Origin: Pantoea sp. At-9b
Lineage (GTDB): Bacteria > Pseudomonadota > Gammaproteobacteria > Enterobacterales > Enterobacteriaceae
DNA: 64,000 nt
NCBI RefSeq assembly: GCF_000175935.2
Contig: NC_014841.1
Span: 1 to 64,000, forward strand
Direction of reading: 5' to 3'
In this document: positions 63,367 to 64,000 of the stretch, one piece after another
Layout: the number at the start of each line of letters is the position of its first letter
Position numbering within the stretch: the first letter of the stretch is position 1
Program-made: the position numbers and the translations under genes
Notes under the pieces: model-generated
Told to the model about the DNA's origin: nothing
The model's input: only the letters and a program-made list of their open reading frames with translations
Database searches by the model: none

Positions 63367-64000
63367 TGACACGACTTTCTGGCAGCAGGAAGCACAGCGC
63401 CTTCACTGGCAACGGGACTTCAGCGCCGTGGTTGAGGACATTGACGGCGGTCCGCGCTGCCGCTGGTTCCCTGCGGGTCGCACCAATCTGAGCTATAACG
63501 CCGTGGATCGTCATTTGGCCCAGAAAGGCGATCGCTGTGCGATTATCCAGCGTGACTTCCGCGGAGAGACGCACCGACTCAGCTACCGTGAATTGTGGCA
63601 GCAGGTGAATGCGCTCAGTCACCTGATGATCAGCTGGGGCATTCGCCAGGGGGATCGGGTGATGATTGCGCTGCCGATGACGCCGATGGCAGCGGTTGCC
63701 ATGCTGGCCTGTGCCCGATTAGGGGCGGTGCATGTGGTGGTCTATTCGGGCGTGACCAGCGAGGCGCTGGCGCAGCGTGTCGTTGCCTGCCAACCCTCGT
63801 TGCTGCTGCACAGTAGCGAGGTGCGTGGTCGTCAGGCGCTACCGGCGATCCCGGCCTCCAGCCCGACCCTGCGTGTGGCGGATATTCACTCTCCGGACTT
63901 CTCTCAGGCCCTGGCACAGCATAATGGCTGCGTAGTGCCTTGTGTCTGGCTGGAAGCATCCCAGCCTTCACATTTATTGTTTACCTCCGGCACCACCGGG
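63347..64000 (+). CDS. AMP-forming acyl-CoA synthetase-like ligase (partial, runs off the window)
   Basis: From ATG 63347 the frame is open for 218 codons to the window end. The product shows WFPAGRTNLSYNAVDRHL, CAIIQRDFRGETHRLSYREL, GDRVMIALPMTPMAAVAMLACARLGAVHVVVYSGVTSEALAQR and, at the very end, LLFTSGTTG, the ATP-binding loop of acyl-activating enzymes. The text is closest to acetyl/propionyl-CoA synthetases. GGAGG lies before the ATG, which is inside nitH, so it belongs to the cluster. It may activate the acid made by the nitrilase. No stop codon is visible within the window. Confidence 0.9.
   Translation, partial: MSTISVNDTTFWQQEAQRLHWQRDFSAVVEDIDGGPRCRWFPAGRTNLSYNAVDRHLAQKGDRCAIIQRDFRGETHRLSYRELWQQVNALSHLMISWGIRQGDRVMIALPMTPMAAVAMLACARLGAVHVVVYSGVTSEALAQRVVACQPSLLLHSSEVRGRQALPAIPASSPTLRVADIHSPDFSQALAQHNGCVVPCVWLEASQPSHLLFTSGTTG

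Overview
The window looks like part of a large plasmid of a Pantoea/Erwinia-type enterobacterium. It has a RepFIB-type iteron replicon (RepA at 50.4-51.4 kb between two iteron arrays), a P1/SopAB-type parAB pair next to it, enterobacterial gene families (DUF1471, FepA-like receptor, scr regulon) and dense accessory metabolism. No rRNA, tRNA, phage or intact insertion sequence was seen. The host genus is inferred from gene content only.

Layout. 0-9.7 kb: DUF2625 protein, small envelope proteins, a 5'-truncated Tc-toxin C subunit with a protease-like tail, a LacI and two LysR regulators, cupin, glutathione transferase, an OFA-family transporter and an Exc2-like lipoprotein. 10.3-13.6 kb: a catecholate siderophore receptor behind a Fur box, and a short-chain dehydrogenase. 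13.6-16.2 kb: a second DUF1471 gene and the folate-independent methionine synthase pair mesX-mesD behind a structured leader. 16.4-23 kb: the complete sucrose regulon scrK, scrYAB, scrR with three ScrR operators and a CRP site. 23.7-32 kb: a nine-gene minus-strand operon for the aldoxime-nitrile pathway (aldoxime dehydratase, outer-membrane protein, amidase, cobalt-type nitrile hydratase alpha and beta, activator, CbtB, CbtA, degenerate histidine phosphatase) with a divergent AraC regulator; two tandem 21-bp-spaced repeats look like its operators. 32-37 kb: DinB and ASCH genes, partly duplicated around an AlbA_2/HATPase gene, then MerR and EthD genes. 37.2-41.7 kb: a sugar-type ABC importer with two permeases. 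41.8-48.7 kb: an SfnB-type flavin enzyme, a polar amino-acid-type ABC importer, an MmgE/PrpD protein and a class IV aminotransferase without the expected lysine. 49.3-55.1 kb: origin, repA, about 23 iterons, parA, parB. 55.1-64 kb: TetR, a small protein, a MocR regulator, and the divergent Nit1C cluster (nitB-nitH order) followed by an AMP-forming ligase cut by the window end.

How it fits together: two unrelated nitrile-converting systems share this replicon. The first should take aldoximes to nitriles, amides and acids, with its own cobalt supply for the nitrile hydratase. The second is the nitrilase cluster linked in other bacteria to growth on cyanide. With sucrose use, catecholate iron uptake and sulfur-related genes, this suggests a plant-associated life in which plant aldoximes, nitriles or cyanide serve as nitrogen sources; that ecological reading is inference.
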